DNA from: an uncultured Lachnospiraceae bacterium
GTDB lineage: Bacteria; Bacillota; Clostridia; Lachnospirales; Lachnospiraceae
DNA: 15,585 nt
Assembly: GCA_910588895.1 (NCBI GenBank)
Contig: CAJUSS010000084.1
Span: 1 to 15,585, forward strand
Direction of reading: 5' to 3'
Positions 1-7,500 of the stretch are shown piece by piece (position 1 is the first letter of the stretch; the number at the start of each line of letters is the position of its first letter). The translations under genes and the position numbers were made by a program. The notes under the pieces were generated by a model, which worked only from the letters and a program-made list of their open reading frames with translations, did no database searches and was not told where the DNA came from.

Positions 1-57
1 AAGGCAGTCCAGGACGGATACAAACCGGCAGCCCAGGGATGGGAATACGACATCCCT
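1..57 (+). other. Possible 3' end of a plus-strand gene cut by the window edge
   Basis: Frame 1 of the plus strand reads as a plausible protein tail (KAVQDGYKPAAQGWEYDIPL) from the first base up to the integrase stop codon. The frame then stays open antisense to the integrase until about position 264, where the residues no longer look like protein. It could be the end of a gene whose original 3' end was displaced by the integrase-bearing segment, or simply a chance open frame. I do not recognise a family. The other five frames here look less protein-like. The call is weak. Confidence 0.2.
35..57. repeat. Inverted repeat at the integrase 3' end
   Basis: AGGGATG (35-41) and CATCCCT (51-57) form a perfect 7-bp inverted repeat with a 9-base loop, immediately past the integrase stop codon. 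No T tract follows on the minus strand, so it is a poor intrinsic terminator. An integrase-end position would also suit a recombination-related site, but no matching copy was found elsewhere in the window. Confidence 0.35.
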
Positions 58-1611
58 CTATTTCCCAACCGATCTTCGGCTCTTCTCGGTCTGCTCCATC
101 CCCCCTGCCTTGACCTTTGTCATGCTCTCCGCCCATCCGTTCTCTGGCTGACCACTGATCCGACCATAAAACACAGAAAGATCCTCGATATATCTGCGCT
201 TTGTATCCATGGAAGGATGTACATATCGGTTCAATGTGATCTGCACATCCGAATGTCCTAAGATCTCGCTTAGGCTCCTGACATCGGTGCCTCCCTCGAT
301 GCAGTTCGTGGCGAAGGTGTGGCGGAGGATGTGGAAATTTTTGTCCGGAAGCTCCGCCTCTTTCAGGAACCGCTTAAAATGGTTCTGCAGAGTCCTGGGC
401 TCCAGAGGCTTTTCTCCGCCAAAAAGGTATCTTTCTTTATCATCACGAGATAGGTCATCACAGACACGAAAGAGCAGCTCCATCATTTCCTCTGATAAAG
501 GTATCTCCCGTTTTGAACGCTCACTTTTCGGGCTGGTCTCCAAGAGGATGGTCTTTGTCTGCTGACCTTCCACATACAGCCTCTGCACGGTACGGTTGAC
601 CGTCAGCAGCCGGTCTTCAAGGTCGATGTCTTCCCACTTCAAAGCGCAGAGCTCCCCTAAACGGAGCCCGGTGTGGAGGCAGAGCAATACGGCCATCTTG
701 CATGGTGTGGTCTGGCGGTATAACAAGGGAAACAGCCTTTTCTGCTCATTCCGGCTTAAGATCTCCACCGGTTTTTTTCGAGCAGCATCCCCATCTCTTT
801 TTAGGTCGGGAAGGGCAAGGAGATATTTTTTAGAAGTGGACCGTAAGATCTGGTTCAGAACGCAATAGATACTTTTCTGGCTGCTGGCGGACAGGGCCGG
901 ATCGATCCGCGCTTTCACGGATATGTCATCGATATCCGTTATGTACATGTCTGCAAACGTTTTTTTCAGATGGTGTTTACAGATCGTGCTGTACTTTACA
1001 TAGGTGGACGGTTTCCTGGTCGCTTTGACCGTGGTCAGCCATTCCTCCGCCATATCCACGAACGAGAGCTGTCTTACGGCCTGCTCCGGTCCGGCCGGTT
1101 CCTGTGGGTCCAGCCCGGAACTGGCAGCCCGCGATCTTCTTGGTCCTGGCCCTATCCTATCTGGTCGATCTGGCCTATCCGCTTTATGCCCTTGGCCCTG
1201 ACCAGATCCTGTAGGAGCTTGTGCCTGCCTGGATGCTGTAAGCCCTCGCCCTTGTCCAGAGCCTGTAGGATCCCTCCTCTGTTTGGAACCTATCAGAGCT
1301 TGCTCTATCCCAGATCCCATAAAGCTCCGTCCTTGTCCGGCCTCGGCATACCTCTGCTCCTGCCCGGCCTCGGCATGCTCTTTCCCCTGCTCGATCCCGA
1401 TATGCTCTGCGTTCCTATCTGGGGAGACCAGGCAAGGACCTGGATGTTCCCGCTGTGCCAGTCGGGCGATCATCTTCTCCTTCACCTCCTTATAGGTGCT
1501 GCCGTACACAGAAATGTAGATCTTCCTCTCTTTCGTCCTGCTGTACACCAGATAACGCCCCTCCCATCGCCCATCTTTTCTCTTTCGGATGTTCTCTCCA
1601 TGCCTCGCCAT
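58..1611 (-). CDS. Tyrosine recombinase/integrase with a long low-complexity insert
   Basis: This 517-residue protein belongs to the phage/ICE tyrosine integrase family, which cuts and rejoins DNA at attachment sites through a covalent 3'-phosphotyrosine intermediate. Residues 1-55 resemble the N-terminal arm-type DNA-binding domain (RKRKDGRWEGRY). Residues 183-275 form the SAM-like core-binding domain (FVDMAEEWL, KPSTYVKY). Residues 283-480 are the catalytic domain. All catalytic positions are visible: R317 (HTGLRLGEL), K362 (SPKSERSKR), H427-R430 (HILRH), H453 (LGHSD) and nucleophile Y463 (LNRYVHP), so the enzyme should be active. Relatives are usually about 370-420 residues; the excess is a Gly/Ser/Gln/Arg-rich stretch at residues 57-182 with the unit GSGQG repeated. 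The ATG at 1609-1611 has AAGGAG about 11 bases upstream. No excisionase or other transfer gene is nearby, which suggests an element remnant. Confidence 0.93.
   Translation of the reverse strand: MARHGENIRKRKDGRWEGRYLVYSRTKERKIYISVYGSTYKEVKEKMIARLAQREHPGPCLVSPDRNAEHIGIEQGKEHAEAGQEQRYAEAGQGRSFMGSGIEQALIGSKQRRDPTGSGQGRGLTASRQAQAPTGSGQGQGHKADRPDRPDRIGPGPRRSRAASSGLDPQEPAGPEQAVRQLSFVDMAEEWLTTVKATRKPSTYVKYSTICKHHLKKTFADMYITDIDDISVKARIDPALSASSQKSIYCVLNQILRSTSKKYLLALPDLKRDGDAARKKPVEILSRNEQKRLFPLLYRQTTPCKMAVLLCLHTGLRLGELCALKWEDIDLEDRLLTVNRTVQRLYVEGQQTKTILLETSPKSERSKREIPLSEEMMELLFRVCDDLSRDDKERYLFGGEKPLEPRTLQNHFKRFLKEAELPDKNFHILRHTFATNCIEGGTDVRSLSEILGHSDVQITLNRYVHPSMDTKRRYIEDLSVFYGRISGQPENGWAESMTKVKAGGMEQTEKSRRSVGK
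1066..1443 (-). repeat. Degenerate intragenic repeats encoding the integrase linker
   Basis: This part of the integrase gene encodes low-complexity protein with recurring GSGQGRG/GSGQGQG, EAGQ and DRP units. It separates the arm-binding domain from the core-binding domain. The reading frame stays open throughout, so the expansion has been in multiples of three bases or has been selected to remain in frame. No domain family is recognisable within it. Confidence 0.6.
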
Positions 1612-1648
1612 AATGTTTTCTTCTCCTTCCTTTCTTTTTGATCTTGAC

Positions 1649-1673
1649 CCCGGATCTGACCATAAGATCCGGT
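1649..1673 (-). other. Leader hairpin upstream of the integrase
   Basis: CCGGATCT (1650-1657) and AGATCCGG (1665-1672) form a perfect 8-bp stem with a 7-base loop, 40-60 bases upstream of the integrase ATG and inside its probable leader. No T tract follows on the minus strand, so it is not a terminator for that transcript. It could influence mRNA stability or integrase expression, or be an arm-type site; the sequence does not decide. AT-rich matter upstream (TATGATATAAA on the minus strand, around 1692-1702) is a plausible -10 region for the integrase promoter, but no convincing -35 box was found. Confidence 0.4.
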
Positions 1674-1750
1674 CTATGTCCCATTTTTATATCATATTTC
1701 CCTGTTATTTACATAAAATCAAAAAAAATGCAGCAATTTCCCTCAATGTG

Positions 1751-1759
1751 TGGTAGAAT
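1751..1759 (+). promoter_or_regulatory. Extended -10 promoter for the candidate RNA
   Basis: TGGTAGAAT is an extended -10 box (TGN plus TAGAAT, five of six bases matching TATAAT). There is no good -35 at the usual spacing, where CAGCAA is found, but extended -10 promoters do not need one. Transcription would begin near 1766 and read into the structured region that ends in a terminator at 2032. Confidence 0.35.
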
Positions 1760-1765
1760 GGCGTA

Positions 1766-2032
1766 GATGAAAACACATGAAGTGTTGACGCTCCCTTATC
1801 TTTCATCTGAGGCCTGTTCGATCCTGCACTTCGCAGAAGGGGAAAATCTACGAAAGATATCCCTCCTCCCTCTCTTTATATTGTAATCCATAGCCTGTAT
1901 TGGCTTGGTGGTTTTTAGATCTGGTCAGTTGACTCGATCTGCAAAACTCTGCGATACCCAAGATCTATATGAACGACTGTCTCCCGCGACTCCAAAAGGA
2001 CTGCTCACGGATCTGCGTGACAGTCTTTTTTT
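1766..2032 (+). ncRNA. Candidate structured non-coding RNA or long leader
   Basis: No convincing protein is encoded here, yet the stretch is flanked by an extended -10 box and an intrinsic terminator and holds several helices. TATCTTTC (1797-1804) pairs with GAAAGATA (1852-1859). CTGC/GCAG encloses a small inner loop. CCA-AGCC pairs with GGCT-TGG near 1889-1907. A long-range closing helix is possible between 1783-1791 (TGTTGACGC) and 2015-2022 (GCGTGACA): eight pairs, two of them G-U, with one bulged A. That closing helix uses bases 2019-2022, which are also needed for the terminator stem, so the two folds exclude each other. The size (about 265 nt), closing stem and open middle resemble a 6S-type RNA; a regulated leader for the downstream genes is an alternative. 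I could not match it to a named RNA family by eye. Confidence 0.33.
1975..2032 (+). terminator. Intrinsic terminator ending the candidate RNA
   Basis: GACTGTC (1975-1981) pairs perfectly with GACAGTC (2019-2025) and is followed at once by seven T residues (2026-2032). The 37-base interior can form smaller pairings (CCG/CGG, TCC-AAAA-GGA). The T tract directly after the stem makes a plus-strand rho-independent terminator likely, despite the long interior. Confidence 0.6.
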
Positions 2033-2132
2033 CTCTATGTAAAGCAAGCTATACCGTCAGACAGCCAGGTCACAGGCAAATGGCATGGAGTATATTGACA
2101 TGTGACCAAAGTTCGTGCATGGCAAACCCAAA

Positions 2133-2150
2133 AATATACAGGGATATATT
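2133..2150. repeat. Upstream partial copy of the hicAB dyad
   Basis: AATATA (2133-2138) and TATATT (2145-2150) form an inverted repeat. With its flanks it reads AAATATACA then TATATTGGA, the same border words as the dyad at 2215-2237 (AAATATACA and TATATTGGA), but with a shorter centre. It may be a second, weaker operator half-site for the same regulator or a duplication remnant. Confidence 0.35.
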
Positions 2151-2214
2151 GGAGGCCAAAGTCTTTGATGGACAAAAGATCAAGGCGCGATAAGGATGAG
2201 ATCCATCATCGGCA

Positions 2215-2237
2215 AATATACATCAAATGTGTATATT
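2215..2237. promoter_or_regulatory. Palindromic operator candidate at the hicAB promoter
   Basis: AATATACA (2215-2222) and TGTATATT (2230-2237) are perfect 8-base inverted repeats with a 7-base centre. They end 22 bases before the first hicA ATG. The right arm contains TATATT, which could serve as a -10 element, so a protein bound here would block transcription. HicB-family antitoxins normally autoregulate through dyads at their own promoter; that this is the HicB site is inference from position. Only a poor -35 match lies upstream. Confidence 0.45.
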
Positions 2238-2259
2238 GGAAATACAAGGAGACTACCGG

Positions 2260-2429
2260 ATGATGCGAAGGGACCTGATAAAAAACTTGAAGATGCCGGT
2301 TTTCGTTTCAAAGAACATGGTGGGGACCATGATCCTTACAAACGTGGAAATGACACTGAACATATCCCAAGACATACCGAGATAAATGAGACCACAGCCA
2401 AAAGGATATCGAAAACGTGGGGATCGTAA
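2260..2429 (+). pseudogene. hicA: HicA-type mRNA interferase toxin, frameshifted
   Basis: HicA toxins are small double-stranded-RNA-binding-like mRNA interferases with one catalytic histidine. The N-terminal residues MRRDLIK come from the frame opened by ATG 2260 or 2263, served by AGGAG at 2247-2251. The rest, KLEDAGFRFKEHGGDHDPYKRG and on to NETTAKRISKTWGS, lies in the -1 frame and ends with TAA at 2427-2429. The expected histidine (GGDHD) is present in this second part. The break falls in a run of six A (2280-2285): seven A would restore an unbroken LIKKLEDAGF, the usual family spelling. Read without a shift, the gene ends after 41 codons at 2383-2385. The break sits on the in-phase heptamer A-AAA-AAC, so programmed -1 frameshifting, phase variation, a sequencing error or simple decay are all possible. 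The HicB partner follows, 16 bases downstream of the stop. Confidence 0.75.
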
Positions 2430-2445
2430 TAGTAAGAGGTAAAAC

Positions 2446-2697
2446 ATGAAGCGGGCATACCCAACATTCATCACACCAGATAGAACAGATCATCTCGTAT
2501 ATGTTCCTGATATGGATATCTATACAGATGGGCACAGCGTTACCGATGCCATGGAAATGCCTAGAGATGCCATCGGCCTAAAAAGGATCGACCTCGAAGA
2601 TGGTACCCTCCCGGTAACCTCTCCCCCGCCTCCTTCATATCATGAACTAGGACCAGATAAAAAAGGAGGCCTCTATGACACCAAAGCTCGAACTTAA
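2446..2697 (+). pseudogene. hicB: HicB-type antitoxin, C-terminally truncated
   Basis: The 83-residue product begins like HicB antitoxins: MKRAYPTFITPD, then LVYVPDMDIYTDG, DAMEMPRDAIGL and LEDGTLPVTSPPPPS at residues 54-68, the degraded RNase-H-like fold that blocks HicA. Family members usually continue for another 30-70 residues into a ribbon-helix-helix or helix-turn-helix DNA-binding part (often LVDVDFD onward). Here that part is absent. The last 20 residues are non-homologous and run through the ribosome binding site and first codons of the ABC ATPase gene, ending at 2695-2697. AAGAGG lies 6 bases before the ATG. The antitoxin probably can no longer bind DNA normally, and toxin neutralisation is uncertain. 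The loss most likely arose at a deletion or insertion junction around 2625-2660. Confidence 0.75.
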
Positions 2698-3547
2698 AAG
2701 GGTCAGCTACTCCTACCATTCCATGGAGGGAGAAACGCCGGCCCTTTCTGCTATATCGTTTACCGCCGATGCAGGCAGCTACATCGCCATCGTTGGCCCG
2801 TCCGGGTGCGGGAAATCCACTCTTCTTTCCCTGCTCAGTGGACTAGCCAGACCGGATGAGGGAGAGATCTTGCTGGATGGCAAGCCCTTAGAGCAGGCAA
2901 AGGACACCATCGGCTATATGCTCCAGAAGGACCATCTCTTTGAATGGCGTTCCATCCTGTCCAACGTATCCCTAGGGCTGGAGATCCGGAAGCGGATGGA
3001 TCCGGATGATCTCTTGTATCTTAAAGAGATGCTAAAGACCTACGGCCTGGAGGATTTCCAGGACAAACGGCCTTCCCAGCTCTCCGGAGGGATGCGCCAG
3101 CGGGCCGCTCTGATCCGCACGCTCGCGCTAAGACCGGACCTGCTCCTGCTGGACGAACCCTTCTCCGCTCTGGACTATCAGACCCGTCTCTCCGTCTGCG
3201 ACGACATCAGCTCCATCATCCGCAAGACCAAAAAGACCGCGATCTTAGTCACCCACGACCTGTCGGAGGCGATCAGCGTAGCCGACCGGATCGTCATCCT
3301 CTCCGCCCGGCCGGCGCGGGTAAAAAAGGTCTTAGATCTTTCCTTTTCTTCCCCGTCTGAGCCGGGATACGCACAAAGATCAGGAGGAAAAGGCGCGGGC
3401 AGCACAGCAACAGCTGCGGGAGCATCTGCAGCCCTGCCCGCGATGAGCCCTATGGAACGGCGGAACGCTTTGGAGTTTTCCTACTATTTCAATCTATTAT
3501 GGAAGGAGTTGAGGACAGATGACACAGGTTCCGGATCTGCAGACTAA
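2675..3547 (+). CDS. ABC importer ATPase, SsuB/TauB/NrtD type
   Basis: This 290-residue cytoplasmic ATPase powers import of a small solute, in this subfamily typically a sulfonate, taurine, nitrate or thiamine precursor. Motifs appear in order: Walker A GPSGCGKST (41-49), Q-loop YMLQ (Q84), signature LSGGMRQR (136-143), Walker B LLLLDE (156-161), SALD D-loop (164-167) and H-loop THD (H194). The core ends near residue 225. It is followed by a Gly/Ala/Ser/Thr-rich linker (about 226-257) and a family-typical tail, LEFSYYFNLLWKEL. The linker is longer than usual. AAAGGAGG at 2661-2668 fixes the ATG at 2675. The permease gene overlaps its end by 29 bases, so the two are translationally coupled. 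No promoter of its own is evident; transcription may come through the hicAB segment. Confidence 0.93.
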   Translation: MTPKLELKRVSYSYHSMEGETPALSAISFTADAGSYIAIVGPSGCGKSTLLSLLSGLARPDEGEILLDGKPLEQAKDTIGYMLQKDHLFEWRSILSNVSLGLEIRKRMDPDDLLYLKEMLKTYGLEDFQDKRPSQLSGGMRQRAALIRTLALRPDLLLLDEPFSALDYQTRLSVCDDISSIIRKTKKTAILVTHDLSEAISVADRIVILSARPARVKKVLDLSFSSPSEPGYAQRSGGKGAGSTATAAGASAALPAMSPMERRNALEFSYYFNLLWKELRTDDTGSGSAD

Positions 3548-4397
3548 ACATCAGCCGGCATCAAATAAACAACATGCCCGGACCATACAGGCCGTGTCTC
3601 TTGACATGGCTATAGACATTTCTCCCGCCCAGCGCGATTTTATCGAAAACCAGCTGCTCCACAAGCACCAGGTGGCGACCACCCGGGCCATGCTCCTTGT
3701 GCTCTTCCTATCCTTCTGGGAGCTGGCTGCCCGGTTTTCCTGGATCGACAGTTTCATCTCCAGCAGTCCCACGGCGATCTTTAGGTATTTCTGCTCCATG
3801 GCCAGGGACGGCAGCTTATTTGTACACACCGGGATCACCCTGCTGGAGACGATCTTCTCCTTTTTTCTGGTGATCCTGATCAGCCTGGGCACAGCTCTGC
3901 TCCTGTGGGCCTGCCGCGCTCTTTCCGAGGTCCTGGAACCCTACCTGGTGATGCTAAACAGCCTCCCCAAATCCGCCATGGCCCCCCTCCTGATCGTATG
4001 GCTGGGGAATGATATGAAGACGATCATCGTGGCCGCCGTCTCCGTGGCCCTTTTCGGCTCTATCCTGACCCTCCACACCGGTTTCTCCCAGACCGATCCG
4101 GATAAGGTGAAGCTGATCTATTCTCTGGGCGGGACGAAATGGGATGTGCTCTCCAAGGTGCTGCTGCCCTCCTCGATCCCCCTGATCGTCAGCAACATGA
4201 AGGTCAATATCGGCCTCTGCCTGGTGGGCGTGATCATCGGGGAATTTTTATCCAGCCGGGCCGGTCTGGGGTATCTGATCACCTACGGTTCCCAGACCTT
4301 CCAGATGACCCTGGTGGTCACCTCCATCGTAGTGCTGTGCATCATCTCCGCCCTGCTGTATCAGATGATCGCGCTGGTGGAGAAGCGGGTGCTGTGA
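3519..4397 (+). CDS. ABC importer permease, SsuC/TauC/ThiX type
   Basis: This 292-residue inner-membrane permease belongs to the binding-protein-dependent transport family and is the partner of the overlapping ATPase. A polar N-terminus (1-55) precedes about six hydrophobic segments: near 56-70, 104-130, 155-185 (with loops), 222-245, 250-256 and 265-285. The cytoplasmic coupling (EAA-type) loop is visible at 198-221 (YSLGGTKWDVLSKVLLPSS), where the permease docks on the ATPase. MLNSLPKSAMAPLLIVW before it is typical of the SsuC/TauC group. The ATG lies 18 bases after GGAAGGAG and 4 after GAGG, within the upstream coding frame. No periplasmic or lipoprotein substrate-binding gene is in the window, so the substrate cannot be named. 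Sulfonate, taurine or a pyrimidine thiamine precursor are the usual choices. Confidence 0.92.
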   Translation: MTQVPDLQTKHQPASNKQHARTIQAVSLDMAIDISPAQRDFIENQLLHKHQVATTRAMLLVLFLSFWELAARFSWIDSFISSSPTAIFRYFCSMARDGSLFVHTGITLLETIFSFFLVILISLGTALLLWACRALSEVLEPYLVMLNSLPKSAMAPLLIVWLGNDMKTIIVAAVSVALFGSILTLHTGFSQTDPDKVKLIYSLGGTKWDVLSKVLLPSSIPLIVSNMKVNIGLCLVGVIIGEFLSSRAGLGYLITYGSQTFQMTLVVTSIVVLCIISALLYQMIALVEKRVL

Positions 4398-4426
4398 CAA
4401 GATCGCGACCAGATATCTCCATAGAA

Positions 4427-4460
4427 AAAGATCCCTGACATCTCTCTGCCAGGGATCTTT
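4427..4460. terminator. Bidirectional terminator between permease and lacZ
   Basis: AAAGATCCCTG (4427-4437) and CAGGGATCTTT (4450-4460) pair over 11 bp with a 12-base loop. An A run precedes the stem and TTT closes it, so it can work for both the plus-strand ABC operon and the convergent minus-strand beta-galactosidase gene. Confidence 0.8.
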
Positions 4461-4521
4461 GCAGGACTTATACGCCTTCCTTTTCTCCTTTGTGTTCACC
4501 CTTAGATCATAGGGCCAGATC

Positions 4522-7500
4522 TCATGCCTTCTCGATCACAAACTCCACATCCCGATCCTCTTCTGCGCTGATGCAGTACTGGGGATGGACCGGTGCGCCC
4601 CAGCTGTCGTCACCGCCCACGCCCCGCTGAGCGCCCAGGATGCTGACCACAGTGTAATGGCTTGGAGTGGGGAGCTCCTCCATGTGCATAGCATTTTCCA
4701 GCTCCTGGGCCGTGTAGGGCAGCACGCTCATGGAGAAGGGCTTTCCTGCCGCCGTGATCTTCAGCTTGCAGCCATTTCGATCCATCAGACGGAGCCAGCG
4801 CACGCCGGTCCGGTTCCCGCACTCCTGGGGCTTCAGATAATGGGACAGGTTGGTCTCCGGTGTCCCGGCAAAGATGCCCAGCCTGGCGCCATGAGCCCGG
4901 TCGCTGTAATTTTCCTCCGGCCCATACCCATAATAGGTGAACTGCTCCACCTGGTGGTCCATCTTCCACCGCATGCCAAAGAGCGGCAGCTCCGGCAGAC
5001 CCTTCTGCCCTTTAAAATGTGCCTTCACCCGGATCTTCCCGTCCGCCGTGACGGTATAGGTCACCTGGGTCTTTGTGGCCGGCGTCACCGGCAACCCGTA
5101 GGTGTAGGTCACCGTCACATGATCTGGCGCTTCCTCGATCTGGATCTGGCTGTTGTCGTACTGGACGAACTGATCCGCGGCCAGCCACATGGCGCTCGTG
5201 ACGCTGAACCGGTTGCCCCGGTCGTTGTCTGTGGTGGCCCGCCAGTAGGTAGGCATAGGCGGTCTGGTGATCCACTCCCGTCCGTCAAAACACAGGGATA
5301 CGATCCCGCCGTCCACCTTGGAAAACAGGACCGAGAAGCCATCCCCATGGACGCCCAGGTTCACATCGCCGTGGACCACCCGGAAGGCTGCGCCGCCTGC
5401 CCGGATGCCGGACTCCTGTCCCCGGCAAGCTGCCGTCTTGACCGCATCCGATCCGGAAGCAGGGGCGGCAGCAGCAGCCGTATCGTCCGTCCTCCCGACA
5501 GCGCCCGATAAAGCACGGACAGGATCTGCAGCCTCTGCAGGGTCCGCCTCCACCAGCACCACCTTCTCCCCAAAGGCTACCTCAAAACCGGCTTCCGCCC
5601 AGATCCCATCTTCCTTTAAAGCAGCCGACACCTGGTGGGCATATTCGCCGGGCTCCCCTTTTTTATAGTCATACTCCCGCACATAAAATTCCTGCGCCTC
5701 CGCATCACTTAACGAGATCTCCTTCGTCTCTCCCGGCGCGACATCCGCCACAAAAGCAGCGGAACCTACCAGCTCCCCATCCTTTAGGAGACGATAGACA
5801 AAGCTGTAACGGGAGGTATCGGTGAACAGGTTCTTATTGCGGATCCGCACGATCCCGTTCTCCGGGTCTGGCTCCAGGGTAAGGTCCTGGTATAAAAACT
5901 TCACCTCCTGGGCCTTTGGCGAAGCCTCTCTGGTGCCGTAGACGATCCCGTTCCCGCAGAAATTGTAGTCGGTGGGACGATCCGTAAAATCGCCGCCATA
6001 GGCCAGCACTTCCTTCCCGTCTATGTCCTCCCGCACCAGGGCCTGATCGATATAGTCCCAGATAAAACCGCCCTGATACATGGGGTAACGGTCCTCCAGC
6101 TCTGTATAATGGCACATGCCGCCCAGAGAATTTCCCATGGCGTGGGTGTACTCACAGAGGATGAAGGGCTTTTCAGGATCCTCCTCCAGATAGGCCGCGA
6201 TCTCATCCGGCTTAGCGTACATCCGGCTCTCTATATCGCTGATCTGATCGAAGTCCCGGTTCCAGAACACGCCTTCATAATGGACTAAGCGAGTGGGATC
6301 CTTCTCCTTAAAGAACCGGCTCATGGCCAGGATATCCTCCCCTGCATAGGACTCGTTCCCACAGGACCAGATCAGGATAGAGGGATGGTTCTTGTCCCGT
6401 TCCAGCATGGATCGTGCCCGGTCCACCACACAGTCCTTCCATTCCGGCAGGCTGCCCGGCACGTTCCAGGAGGGATCACAGGCCCCCATCTTCTGCCAGG
6501 ATCCATGGCTCTCTAAGTTCGCCTCATCGATCAGATAGATCCCGTACTGATCGCACAGCTCATACCACAAGGTCTGATCCGGATAATGGCAGGTGCGGAC
6601 CGCATTGATATTGTGCTGCTTCATGAAACGGATGTCCCACAGCATGTCCTCCTTGGTGACGGCACGGCCCCGGCGCACATTGAACTCATGGCGGTTCACG
6701 CCCCGAAACACCAGCCGCTTCCCGTTCAGATGCATGATCTTATCCTTCATCTCAAAGGTCCTGAAGCCTACGGTCTGGGGTACGGTCTCGATCACATCCC
6801 CTGCCCCGTCCTGGAGCGTCAAGGTGAGGTTGTACAGGTAAGGCGTTTCCGCTGACCAGAGCCGGACTGCGGGGATCTTCGCGCTTATGGAAGCCCTTCC
6901 GGCAGCGCCTCCCTCTGCGCTTTCGGCGGCACATCGATCTGGTAAGATCTTCTCCTGCTGCCAGACCACATTTCCGTCACGGTCCTGCAGCACGGCGTTT
7001 ACATAGAGTGTCTCCCACTCCGTCCCGGCCGCTGTCTCAAGGCTACCGTCCAGCAGCTCCATGTCGATCCGGAGCGTTCCGTCCCTATAGTCATTTTCCG
7101 TCCCGGCCTGTACGGATAGATCCCAGATATGGGCCTTGGGGATCCCGTATAAATACACATCCCGGAAGATACCGGAAAAACGGAAGAAATCCTGATCCTC
7201 GATCCAGCTGGCGCTGCTCCGCTTGTAGACCTCCACCGCCAGGCGGTTCCCTTTATCCTTCAAAAGCTGCGTCACCTCGAAGTCGGAGGGCGTAAAGCTG
7301 TCTTCCCCATAGCCTACAAAGGTCCCGTTGAGCCATACATAGAAGGCGGTCTCTACTCCCTGGAAGGAGAGGAACACCCGCTTGCCTTCCAGCTCCTCTG
7401 CCAGGTCGAACTGGCGCACATAGCTCGCCACCGGGTCATAGTTCCAGTCGATATGGGGCGGCCGCAGCTCACTGTGCCCGTCCCAGGGATACATGGTATT

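Noticed and set aside
970..1641. Plus-strand open frame of 223 codons
   Set aside because: It lies wholly antisense to the integrase gene, largely over its low-complexity part. It has no ribosome binding site or family-like sequence.
1811..1840. GTTCGATCC resembling a tRNA T-loop, suggesting a tRNA or tmRNA
   Set aside because: No acceptor stem, anticodon arm or CCA end can be formed around it, and no tmRNA tag frame is present.
2095..2100. Perfect TTGACA as a -35 box
   Set aside because: No -10-like hexamer lies 16-18 bases downstream, where CATGGC is found, so it is probably chance.
1969..2193. Short plus-strand open frame across the terminator
   Set aside because: It reads straight through the 2026-2032 T tract, has no ribosome binding site and is unlike any known protein. 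The stretch is better explained as RNA plus spacer.
4585..5511. Plus-strand open frame of 308 codons
   Set aside because: It is antisense to the small-chain domain of beta-galactosidase. The residues are a mirror of GC-rich codons with no recognisable domain.
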